A DNA stretch of 32,066 nucleotides from an uncultured Terriglobales bacterium (GTDB lineage: Bacteria; Acidobacteriota; Terriglobia; Terriglobales; Acidobacteriaceae), in NCBI GenBank assembly GCA_955652395.1, contig CATPBJ010000070.1, forward strand, positions 1 through 32,066. The letters run 5' to 3'. The position numbers were made by a program, and so were the translations under genes. The number at the start of each line of letters is the position of its first letter. Within the stretch, counting starts at the first letter, position 1. The notes beneath the pieces are model-generated. The model was not told where the DNA came from. It ran no database searches and saw only the letters and a program-made list of their open reading frames with translations. Shown one piece after another: positions 1-5,802 of this stretch.

Positions 1-157
1 ACAAAGTCGGGTTCCGAACCGACAGAGAAGCAGGTCCCGCCTATTGTATTTAGCGGAAGAAGTAACCCACAGGCTGATGCGGAGATGATCGTCCCAGAAT
101 GCGGGCCGCGCCGCGGTGCTACGAGGTGCGGCTATTTACACTCGGGAAGAGGCGAGA

Positions 158-437
158 ATGACTACAGACATGGGAGTGTGCAGATCATTTGACCGCAAGG
201 CGTGGCGAGAGTTGTATAAAGCTGCGATCTTTGAATTGGACGAACAAAGTGTCATGCCGGATCGCCGATGCGGAAGAGGTACTTGTGATACGGGCGCGGG
301 AACTCTTTGACGTAAGGGGAGACAATGCGGAGGAGGAGCAGGCCTTGGTTGACGCGATGTATGCCTTGCACGCTCTTCGGAGCGCATCGAAAAACAGGCC
401 GCACGGGCAAGGAGCAGTTCAAGAATGGGTTGCCTGA
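158..437 (+). pseudogene. Small helical protein family, copy A, frameshifted
   Basis: This is a broken member of a small, charged, probably all-helical family that occurs three times in the first 2.5 kb (also 558-794 and 2308-2505). The ATG at 158 follows an AAGAGGCGAGA ribosome-binding sequence. The first reading frame gives WRELYKAAIFELDEQSVMP. The family then expects an ERI..AE motif, which continues only in the next frame (RIADAEEVLVIRARELF, then EEEQALVDAMYALHALR). The frame changes near 257-264, and comparison with the other copies suggests a net loss of 2 or 5 bases there. No function is known to me; no signal peptide, membrane segment or metal motif is visible. The shared pattern W..LY..A..E.D, RI..AE..I..R..E, EE.QA..DA...L..LR makes homology convincing. 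Ribosomal frameshifting is an alternative to decay, but no slippery sequence is evident. Confidence 0.6.
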
Positions 438-557
438 GTGGAAGGCGCATTGTCATCCCAAGCACTGTCGTAATTTTAACGTTTGACTATGGTCGTTGGC
501 TCGGTTTCCCAAAGTGCCCTGCCTTTGCCTAAGAAGGGGAAGGGCAAGAGGTTGCAA

Positions 558-794
558 ATGACTACTGAACAGAAATGGCAACAGCTTTACGAGGACGCAG
601 TGCTCGAAACGGATGGCAAGAGAATCGAAGAGCGCATCCAAGCTGCGGAGTCCGCAATTAAGGGGAGGTTGCAGGAGTTCTCTCTGAACCACGGCGGTAC
701 GCCAGAAGAAAATCAAGCCATCCTGGATGCGTCAAACGGTCTGAAAGTTCTGCGGAGCGAGGCCGCTGCGTGGGGATCGAAACGTGCAGGCTAG
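558..794 (+). CDS. Small helical protein family, copy B (intact)
   Basis: This is the intact 78-residue member of the same small family. I chose the ATG at 558 because an AGAGG ribosome-binding site lies 6 bases upstream and because family similarity begins at once (MTTEQKWQQLYEDAVLETD). The same frame is open further upstream to 483 without similarity. The protein is rich in Glu, Lys, Gln and Arg, and reads as two or three amphipathic helices: about residues 3-17, 22-41 and 49-70. No catalytic motif, transmembrane segment or signal peptide is visible. Its neighbour at 837-1127 on the opposite strand is a response-regulator fragment, and stand-alone regulators and proteins of this kind may travel together, which is inference. 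I do not recognise a function. Confidence 0.7.
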   Translation: MTTEQKWQQLYEDAVLETDGKRIEERIQAAESAIKGRLQEFSLNHGGTPEENQAILDASNGLKVLRSEAAAWGSKRAG

Positions 795-836
795 GTAGCC
801 AGCCCAGAGTGAAGGGAACCGAGCAGCTTAGAAACA

Positions 837-1127
837 TCAAACTTTGGCCGTCGCTGAGAGTTGCAGAAATGTGTGCACCGTAAACAAGAGAATGTAGATC
901 TTAGGCGCGATTCCCCTAATTGCGCGGGCTGCGTCGAGGCCGTTCATTATCGGCATCGTCAGATCCAAAATCACGACATCTGGATGCAGTTGTTTCACCT
1001 TGTCGATGGCGATTGCTCCATTTTCCGCCTCGCCACAGACCTTCCATTCTGGATTTTGTTCGATAGTAGAAAGAAGCAAATGGCGGATTACGGGGTTGTC
1101 ATCAACGATCAAAACGTTCGTAGCCAT
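837..1127 (-). CDS. Truncated response-regulator receiver domain
   Basis: This is a 96-residue protein starting MATNVLIVDDNPVIRHLLL, with a good GGGGAG ribosome-binding site 7 bases before the ATG. It has the acidic pair of a CheY/NarL-type receiver (DD at residues 9-10), the phospho-acceptor Asp in VVILDLTMP, and the T/S position of beta-4 in LLFTVHT. After that the family pattern is lost (FLQLSATAKV, then stop). The conserved beta-5 Lys and the last helix are absent, as is any output domain. A complete receiver is about 120 residues, so the 3' end has been lost or frameshifted. Without the Lys it is unlikely to signal normally. It lies inside the accessory strip next to selC, consistent with decay. 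Confidence 0.6.
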   Translation of the reverse strand: MATNVLIVDDNPVIRHLLLSTIEQNPEWKVCGEAENGAIAIDKVKQLHPDVVILDLTMPIMNGLDAARAIRGIAPKIYILLFTVHTFLQLSATAKV

Positions 1128-2307
1128 GATTTATCTCCCCGAGAGCCTCAGGCAGTGGCAGGCCGATGCATCGTTCGGCAGGCGGTCGGCTACATACGGG
1201 AAGCGGTCTAGGTCCACCCTACGCGCCACTCTCGCTTCGTCAATACCGTGAACAGTGTACGCTGGCGTACTCTGCTACGTGCGATAACGTATGGGCGAAC
1301 TGATTGCAGTTTGATCTTGATGGCCGAGGACGTTGCATTCACGTTTTGAGCCGCTGACAAACGGCCAGCTCGGCCTAACTGAGGCTTGCTGTTACCACCG
1401 CCTTTGCCAAGGACAAGTCTTTCTGATTCACTGCTCAAAATTGAATATATTGTCGCCGGGGACGAGCCCACCTCGTGACTTCGTGCATGAAGAAGCCAAT
1501 TCAGAACGACCGCCGCCCAGACAGATTCAAACCGACTTCCAATAGGGCCAGCTAGCAGAAAATACTTGAGGATGAGCTATAGTGAGCATCATTGCTTGAA
1601 AAGTGGCGACATAATCACGGTATGCACAAGAAGAATGTTCGGAAAGCTCAAGAAGTGTTGATGGCCCGCATTTTGAAAGAAATGGCACTGCCTCATCAGA
1701 CTGCGTCCGTCCGAAAACAGGAACACGATCTTGCCACAGCTGGCTGCAAAAAAAACTTAGTTGTGAAGAACGTAGCTTGACCCTTGTTTTCTTGTCCCCG
1801 TATACACAGATCATCCGACTGCGTCGAAAGGGCTAGGTTGCGGGAGTCGGCAGACCCCAGCCTCTCCATAAATCTGCGTAACGGTGTGCCGCAGAGCCAT
1901 CACATCGCTCCGTGAAGATTCTGTGGCGCGGCTTCCTGGGTCTTTGGCATGTTCTGATTGATATATTCTCAGTAGAAGGTCACCCTGCTTCTCTTAGGCG
2001 TTCGATTGTTCCTGAGCCGAGTTGCTCTAAAAGTTGCACAACCCATTGTTACGCAGAAAGTTTAAGAACAGTTCACTCGGGAGTTCACTCACAAGTTCAC
2101 CTGAGTAATCCAACGCGCTAGCACTGCTCACGCAGCAGATGGGTTAATTACGCCCGCTTCATAAAGAAACGAATTGCCACGATGAAGGCTGCAATCTCAA
2201 TGCCAGTCGCTATTGTCCTTCTCTTCCTTTCCGTCTTCGGCCTCACCCGACACCTCAAAGTGCGAGTGCGCCTTAAACAAGAGCAACCGCAGAACGCAAG
2301 GCGGTTG
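1128..2307. other. Gene-poor stretch of accessory strip
   Basis: About 1.2 kb holds no reading frame that resembles a protein. The open frames present are short, lack convincing starts and have no recognisable motifs. Base composition is more AT-rich than in the housekeeping half of the window. Two small structures are visible: a perfect 6-bp palindrome with a 2-base centre at 1257-1270 (GTACGCTGGCGTAC) and the 12-nt tandem repeat at 2070-2105. I see no tRNA or transposase. It reads as eroded island DNA. Confidence 0.5.
2070..2105 (+). repeat. Three tandem 12-nt repeats
   Basis: Three consecutive 12-base units begin at 2070, 2082 and 2094. Each starts AGTTCAC and then diverges: AGTTCACTCGGG, AGTTCACTCACA, AGTTCACCTGAG. 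The period is exact. Iteron-like spacing near one helical turn is suggestive, but three degenerate copies are too few to call a protein-binding array. Confidence 0.6.
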
Positions 2308-2505
2308 TCATCGACAATAGTTCATTTTCTCGGTCTTAATAGCCCTGAGGGCACGCATGGCATCAGCGAGGGCCTGCCGTTCTACATATCCGTCTGGGCT
2401 GTTAATCAATTCTTGCAGGCGGAAAAATATAAAAGTCTCAGCGGCTTGAACGCGCTCGGGCAACTTCAAGGGGTCGGCTTCGAAAAGCGCAGCCTCGAAC
2501 TTGGC
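2308..2505 (-). pseudogene. Small helical protein family, copy C, 5'-truncated
   Basis: The minus strand carries the family pattern FEAALFEADPLKLPERVQAA, then FRLQELINSPDGYVERQALA, then DAMRALRAIKTEK and a stop. It matches copies A and B along nearly the whole family length. The open frame continues upstream to about 2670, but similarity stops near 2505, where the expected start and the W..LY residues should be. Upstream of that point the opposite strand carries the recombinase remnant, so the 5' end was probably cut off by rearrangement. No ribosome-binding site or start codon is evident at the boundary. Function unknown. Confidence 0.6.
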
Positions 2506-2570
2506 CGGTTGCCGTGGTCGGCGAACAGCTTGAACGACGCCTACAGGAAGGGTCCTCAACGTAAGCACCC

Positions 2571-2752
2571 ACAGCATGAGACATACGTACCACTCATGGC
2601 TGGACGCCGTAGGCACTCCAGTTTCCGTACAGCAAAAGCTGATGCGCCATGCGGACATCCGTACCACCATGAATGTTTATGGTGACATGGTGACCAATGA
2701 AATGTCAGTAGCGTCTGCGAAAGTAGCCCGCTTGGCCATCAACGGCAGGTGA
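2571..2752 (+). pseudogene. C-terminal remnant of a tyrosine recombinase (integrase)
   Basis: The plus strand reads SMRHTYHSWLDAVGTPVSVQ, QKLMRHADIRTTMNVYGDMV and a tail ending in stop TGA at 2750-2752, about 60 residues. This is the last part of a phage-type integrase: the box-II His in RHTY, the LMRHAD His, and the nucleophilic Tyr in NVYGD are present. In family members box II reads H-x-x-R; here the position after HTY is His, so the second catalytic Arg is lost. Nothing upstream of 2571 resembles the rest of the roughly 350-residue protein. The remnant points at the 3' end of the selC tRNA only 32 bases away, the usual place and orientation for an island integrase. It cannot be active. 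Confidence 0.8.
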
Positions 2753-2762
2753 AACGGCAGGT
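2741..2762 (+). repeat. Short direct repeat at the recombinase stop codon
   Basis: AACGGCAGGT occurs at 2741-2750 and again at 2753-2762, separated by GA. The first copy contains the last codons of the recombinase remnant. It lies just before the tRNA 3' end and may be slippage, or part of an old attachment region. Confidence 0.5.
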
Positions 2763-2784
2763 ATGACGGGTTAAACCTTTAAAT

Positions 2785-2882
2785 TGGCGGAAGCGTGTGC
2801 GAGTCGAACGCACCGGCGACGGGGTGACCCGCCGCCCGCCGGTTTTGAAGACCGGGGGGATCACCGGACCCCATGCGCTTCC
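2785..2882 (-). tRNA. selC: tRNA-Sec (anticodon UCA)
   Basis: Read on the minus strand, the gene starts GGAAGCGC and ends CGCTTCCG-CCA, giving a selenocysteine tRNA of about 98 nt with encoded CCA (2785-2787). The anticodon loop is CUUCAAA, so the anticodon is UCA, reading UGA as Sec. Diagnostic features are the UCCGGUGA D-loop segment seen in bacterial selC, the very long variable arm (about 9 pairs) and the long acceptor arm. The eighth acceptor pair would be C-A, a mismatch. The gene implies that SelA, SelB and SelD and at least one selenoprotein are encoded elsewhere; none is in this window. The 3' end faces the decayed accessory strip and recombinase remnant, so this is the probable integration site. 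Confidence 0.93.
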
Positions 2883-2920
2883 GAAAGCAGTTTCTGGTCT
2901 CCAGCTGCACACAACAACGC

Positions 2921-3003
2921 CACGGATCCGCGCGGATTTTCGCGGATCAGAACCGGGTACACAAGCCCCAAAGTAGATCCGTGTCAATCCGTGCGAATCC
3001 CTG
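2921..3003. repeat. GGATCCGCG/ATCCGTG intergenic repeat with hairpin
   Basis: GATCCGCG at 2925-2932 and CGCGGATC at 2941-2948 form a perfect 8-bp stem with an 8-base loop. It is followed by 10-base units ATCCGTGTCA, ATCCGTGCGA and ATCC (from 2977). All are variants of one GGAT/ATCC-rich word set. It lies between selC and the peroxiredoxin gene and could act as a weak terminator for the latter, although no U-run follows. Confidence 0.55.
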
Positions 3004-3028
3004 GCTCGATCTGCCTTAGTTTGCGCTC

Positions 3029-3721
3029 TTATTTCGGCTGGGGCACGATGCGCAAATATGGTTTTGGCGACTTCCATCCGCCAGGATATTTCTGCTGCGC
3101 TTCATCGTTCGAAACCGAAGGTAAGATGATGACCTCGTCACCCTGCTTCCAGTTCACCGGCGTGGCAACTTTGTGCTTGGCGGTGAGCTGCATCGAATCG
3201 AGGACTCGAAGCACTTCGTCGAAGTTACGGCCGGTGCTCATGGGATAGCTGAGCTGGAGCTTGATTCTCTTGTCCGGACCCACCACGAATACGGTGCGCA
3301 CGGTGGCGTTGTCGGCGGCCGTGCGTCCTTCGGACGTATTCCCGCTTTCGGCCGGCAGCATGCCATAGAGCTTGGCGATCTTGAGTTCGGGGTCGCCGAT
3401 CATCGGATAATTCACTTTGTGGCCCTGGGTCTCCTCGATGTCCGTCGCCCACTTGCCGTGACTGCTCACCGGGTCAACGCTGAGCCCGATGATCTTGGTG
3501 TTGCGCTTGGCGAATTCCGGCTGGAGCCCGGCCATGTAGCCGAGTTCGGTAGTGCATACCGGAGTAAAGTCTTTCGGATGTGAAAACAGGATCGCCCAGC
3601 CGTCGCCGATCCATTCGTGAAAGCGGATCGTGCCCTGCGTGGTTTCGGCCGTGAAGTTCGGGGCCACGTCATTGATACGAGGGACGCTGGGGGCGGCTAC
3701 GGTTGCGGTGTCGGTGCTCAT
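3029..3721 (-). CDS. 1-Cys peroxiredoxin (Prx6/AhpC-TSA family)
   Basis: This 230-residue peroxiredoxin reduces hydrogen peroxide and organic hydroperoxides in the cytoplasm. The thioredoxin-like core runs from about residue 15 to 170, with the peroxidatic Cys56 in the active-site motif FTPVCTTELG. No other Cys is present, so it must use an external thiol to recycle: this is the 1-Cys mechanism. The C-terminal domain (about 175-230, with KYPGGWKSPKPYLR) is the long extension typical of the Prx6 branch, and the length matches that branch. The start is supported by a GAGGAG ribosome-binding site before the ATG. It stands alone on the minus strand. Confidence in the family is high; the physiological reductant cannot be read from sequence. 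Confidence 0.93.
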   Translation of the reverse strand: MSTDTATVAAPSVPRINDVAPNFTAETTQGTIRFHEWIGDGWAILFSHPKDFTPVCTTELGYMAGLQPEFAKRNTKIIGLSVDPVSSHGKWATDIEETQGHKVNYPMIGDPELKIAKLYGMLPAESGNTSEGRTAADNATVRTVFVVGPDKRIKLQLSYPMSTGRNFDEVLRVLDSMQLTAKHKVATPVNWKQGDEVIILPSVSNDEAQQKYPGGWKSPKPYLRIVPQPK

Positions 3722-3817
3722 GTTTTTTCTCCTCAGTCGCTGATTTGGATAATCCCGGAGTGCCGGGATTTTGACTTGCTCCCGCCGAGACCTTCATTAA
3801 ACGGGTGAGAATCGCGG

Positions 3818-3852
3818 AAAAAAGAAACCCACCCGATTTCGGCCGGGTGGGT
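3818..3852 (-). terminator. Intrinsic terminator (minus strand)
   Basis: On the minus strand ACCCACCC (3852-3845) pairs with GGGTGGGT (3834-3827), extendable by one or two pairs around a GCCGAAAT-type loop. It is followed directly by TTTCTTTTTT down to 3818. This is a textbook Rho-independent terminator. No protein gene lies upstream of it on this strand, so it most likely ends the small RNA called here. Confidence 0.8.
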
Positions 3853-3935
3853 ATCGGAAAACTTGCTGCGCTACCCACACCCCGGCGTCCGTCGACAGCA
3901 ACACAGGACCGCCAACGTGGAGCGCTTACCCATAC
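3818..3935 (-). ncRNA. Candidate small RNA, about 118 nt, unassigned family
   Basis: A minus-strand transcription unit is bounded by a sigma-70-like promoter (3943-3971) and an intrinsic terminator (3818-3852), with no coding frame that has a start and ribosome-binding site. The predicted RNA folds into an imperfect hairpin: GCGCT/AGCGC, CCAC/GTGG and GGC-GTCC/GGAC-GCC helices around a loop containing TGTTGCTGTCGAC. A terminator hairpin follows. TGGGTA occurs both near the 5' end and in the 3' arm of the hairpin, and either copy could pair with TACCCA at the base of the terminator, which would allow alternative folds. It lacks the SRP RNA, 6S, tmRNA and RNase P signatures I know. Neighbours are a peroxiredoxin gene (same strand, downstream) and phzF (opposite strand). 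Confidence 0.5.
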
Positions 3936-3942
3936 AAACCCT

Positions 3943-3971
3943 AGAATACGCGGCCCCGGAAATTCAGTCAA
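3943..3971 (-). promoter_or_regulatory. Sigma-70-like promoter of the small RNA
   Basis: On the minus strand, a -35 box TTGACT (3971-3966) and a -10 box TATTCT (3948-3943) are separated by exactly 17 bases. They match the consensus at 5 of 6 and about 4 of 6 positions. Transcription should start near 3935. It is the best-formed promoter seen in the window. Confidence 0.65.
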
Positions 3972-4015
3972 ACCGCGGCGAGAGAAGTCGTGTCCGAATT
4001 ACTCGATTGCATTTT

Positions 4016-4113
4016 CTTTGCGTACTTTGCGGTTAAGGCGTTGATCTTGCTGCAAGTCAGGGCAAGATCTTGAATCGCAAGGTTCGCCAAGGAAGGCCGC
4101 AAAGAACGCAAAG
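4016..4113. repeat. Nested inverted repeat (CTTTGCG-type)
   Basis: The outer arms at 4016-4032 and 4097-4113 are inverted copies of a 17-base word built on CTTTGCG..CTTTGCGG, with one mismatch. Inside, GATCTTGC (4043-4050) and GCAAGATC (4062-4069) form a second perfect inverted pair. The whole could extrude as a two-step cruciform. It lies just upstream of phzF and downstream of no gene. It looks like a small non-coding repeat element rather than a terminator, since no U-run follows. Confidence 0.7.
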
Positions 4114-4173
4114 GCCGCGGACAGATTGAACGCCACTTGACGAACGGCTGCACGCCGGTTTCGCAACTGGCGC

Positions 4174-4179
4174 TACAAT
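4174..4179 (+). promoter_or_regulatory. Possible -10 box of phzF-like gene
   Basis: TACAAT ends 8 bases before the ATG at 4188, and no Shine-Dalgarno sequence is present. If this is the -10 element, transcription would begin at or within two bases of the start codon, giving a leaderless mRNA. No clear -35 box is seen at the right distance, so the call is tentative. Confidence 0.35.
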
Positions 4180-4187
4180 AAATCGTT

Positions 4188-5084
4188 ATGTCACCGGAAC
4201 TTCGCCGCTTTTCTTTCGTGCAATTCGACGTCTTTTCTTCGCGCCCCTTCGAGGGCAACCCACTGGCCGTTTTTCCCGATGGACGCGGACTCAGCGACCA
4301 GGAGATGCAGGCCCTGGCGCGGGAGATGAATCTTGCCGAGACGACCTTCATCCTGCCTCGTGACCCGGCCACCGAACGCGAACGCGGGGTAAGGGTCCGC
4401 ATCTTTACTGTTCAGCAAGAGTTACCCTTTGCCGGCCATCCCACGCTCGGAACCTCATTTGTGTTGCGAGGTTCGACCGGTGCCGGCGAAGTAGCCCTAG
4501 ACCTGAACGTCGGCAAGGTTCCGGTCCGCTTCGAGGACAAGCTGGGACGGCCCGTCTTTGGCGAGATGACCCAGGTGGAACCGCGGTTCGGTCAGATTCA
4601 CGATCGCGAAACCGTGGTACGCGCCACCAGTCTGCGCGACGGCGACATCGATCCGTCACTGCCTGTCCAGACGATTTCGACGGGATTGCCCTTTACGATT
4701 GTGCCGCTGCGAGGGCTGGACGTGATCCGCCGGCTGCAAGTGAATCTTGCGAGGTCGACCGAATACTTGCAGCAGTCGGGAGGAGGCACTTTTTTTTATT
4801 TCGTGACCCGCGAGACCGTCGATCCCTCGGCCCGGCTGCACGCCCGCATGCTGTTTTACGGAGGGGAAGACCCGGCTACCGGTTCTGCCGCTGGCTGCGC
4901 CGCCGCTTGGATGGTTGCGCATGGTGTGGCCCAACCCGACGAACATGTGCTCATTGAGCAAGGTGTCGAAATGCTTCGGCCGAGCCGTATCTTTGTGCGG
5001 GCTTCGCGCCTGGATAACAGAGTGGTTAACGTTCGCGTGGGAGGAAATGCTGTGGAAGTCCTCCGCGGAGAAGTTTTTTTCTGA
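4188..5084 (+). CDS. PhzF family protein (isomerase/epimerase fold)
   Basis: This 298-residue protein belongs to the PhzF family, two-lobed enzymes with a diaminopimelate-epimerase-like fold. The founding member isomerises an aromatic intermediate in phenazine synthesis, while most homologues have unknown substrates. Visible family landmarks are the N-terminal QFDVFSSRPFEGNPLAVF, the catalytic-type Glu51 in NLAETTF, FAGHPTLGT at about 82-89, and DPATGSAAG at 228-236. Length is typical. No other phenazine gene lies nearby, so phenazine synthesis should not be inferred. It has no Shine-Dalgarno sequence and may be translated from a leaderless message. It stands alone, with a response regulator 223 bases downstream. 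Confidence 0.88.
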   Translation: MSPELRRFSFVQFDVFSSRPFEGNPLAVFPDGRGLSDQEMQALAREMNLAETTFILPRDPATERERGVRVRIFTVQQELPFAGHPTLGTSFVLRGSTGAGEVALDLNVGKVPVRFEDKLGRPVFGEMTQVEPRFGQIHDRETVVRATSLRDGDIDPSLPVQTISTGLPFTIVPLRGLDVIRRLQVNLARSTEYLQQSGGGTFFYFVTRETVDPSARLHARMLFYGGEDPATGSAAGCAAAWMVAHGVAQPDEHVLIEQGVEMLRPSRIFVRASRLDNRVVNVRVGGNAVEVLRGEVFF

Positions 5085-5307
5085 GCCACTGCGCCCGATT
5101 GCTGCGAAAAAATATGACTATGCACAAGCGCGAATGTTTTTCAATGGGGCGAATTTACCATTGGCATCGGCGGCACTTTACAGCCGACTCTTCTGCCGTT
5201 AGCATTCTGTCTCGCTCTCAGTTTTCCACATCAACCAGGAAGCTTTTGATACGCTGGCGCCTTCATCAGGTTCAGGCTGCCATCTCGGAAGCAGGATTAA
5301 AGCCGGA

Positions 5308-5727
5308 ATGAAGCCCAAACGAACCATTCTTTGCGTAGACGACAACGAACAGTCCCTTTCTATCCGCAAGGTCATGCTTGAAACCCGTGGCTACCGCGTA
5401 ATCGCCTGCGCCAGCGGCGACGAGGCCCTAGAGTGTTTTAAGAAGGGCGGCGTGGATTTGGTGCTCACCGATCTGATCATGCCCGGATTCGATGGAAGCA
5501 AGCTCATTGACGCCATTAAGACAATCTCGCCTCAAACTCCCGCGATCCTGTTCTCCGGGAAAGTGAGAATCTACGATCGCGACACCCGCGCGGATGTCTT
5601 CCTGCCCAAAGGCATGTACGCGCCCGCGGAATTGCTGGAGCGCATCCGTGTGTTGCTGGTTCGCAAGCGCGGCCCCCATCGCGCCCACTCCAAGGCGCAA
5701 GCCGCCGGCCGGTTGGGCGCTGCCTGA
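5308..5727 (+). CDS. Single-domain response regulator (CheY-like)
   Basis: A 139-residue stand-alone receiver. The acidic pair is Asp11-Asp12 in ILCVDDNEQS, the phospho-acceptor is Asp55 in LVLTDLIMP, the beta-4 hydroxyl residue is Ser in ILFSGKV, and the beta-5 Lys is in VFLPKG. All signalling residues are therefore intact, unlike the truncated receiver at 837-1127. After about residue 120 there is only a short basic and Ala-rich tail (RKRGPHRAHSKAQAAGR), with no DNA-binding or enzymatic output domain. It presumably acts by protein interaction in a phosphorelay. No sensor kinase is adjacent. The start is the first ATG of the frame; the ribosome-binding site is weak. Confidence 0.88.
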   Translation: MKPKRTILCVDDNEQSLSIRKVMLETRGYRVIACASGDEALECFKKGGVDLVLTDLIMPGFDGSKLIDAIKTISPQTPAILFSGKVRIYDRDTRADVFLPKGMYAPAELLERIRVLLVRKRGPHRAHSKAQAAGRLGAA

Positions 5728-5802
5728 GCGCTGTCCATCCCAGCTGCCCGTATCCAATCCAGTCCCGCGCCACACATGCTTCGTGTAATATCGATCAGTT
5801 GG

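Noticed and set aside
2925..2948. Intrinsic terminator of the peroxiredoxin gene
   Set aside because: The stem is perfect but no U-run follows on the minus strand, and it belongs to a GGATCCGCG-type repeat set.
3029..3721. Selenoprotein candidate because selC is adjacent
   Set aside because: The active-site codon of the peroxiredoxin is a normal Cys codon, and no in-frame TGA or SECIS-like hairpin is seen.
3818..3935. SRP RNA (4.5S) or 6S RNA
   Set aside because: There is a single long hairpin, but no GGAAGG..AGCAGCC tip motif of SRP RNA and no 6S-like central bubble with closed ends. A terminator hairpin is separate.
4188..5084. Phenazine biosynthesis locus
   Set aside because: Only the widespread PhzF fold is present, and no other phz gene occurs in the window.
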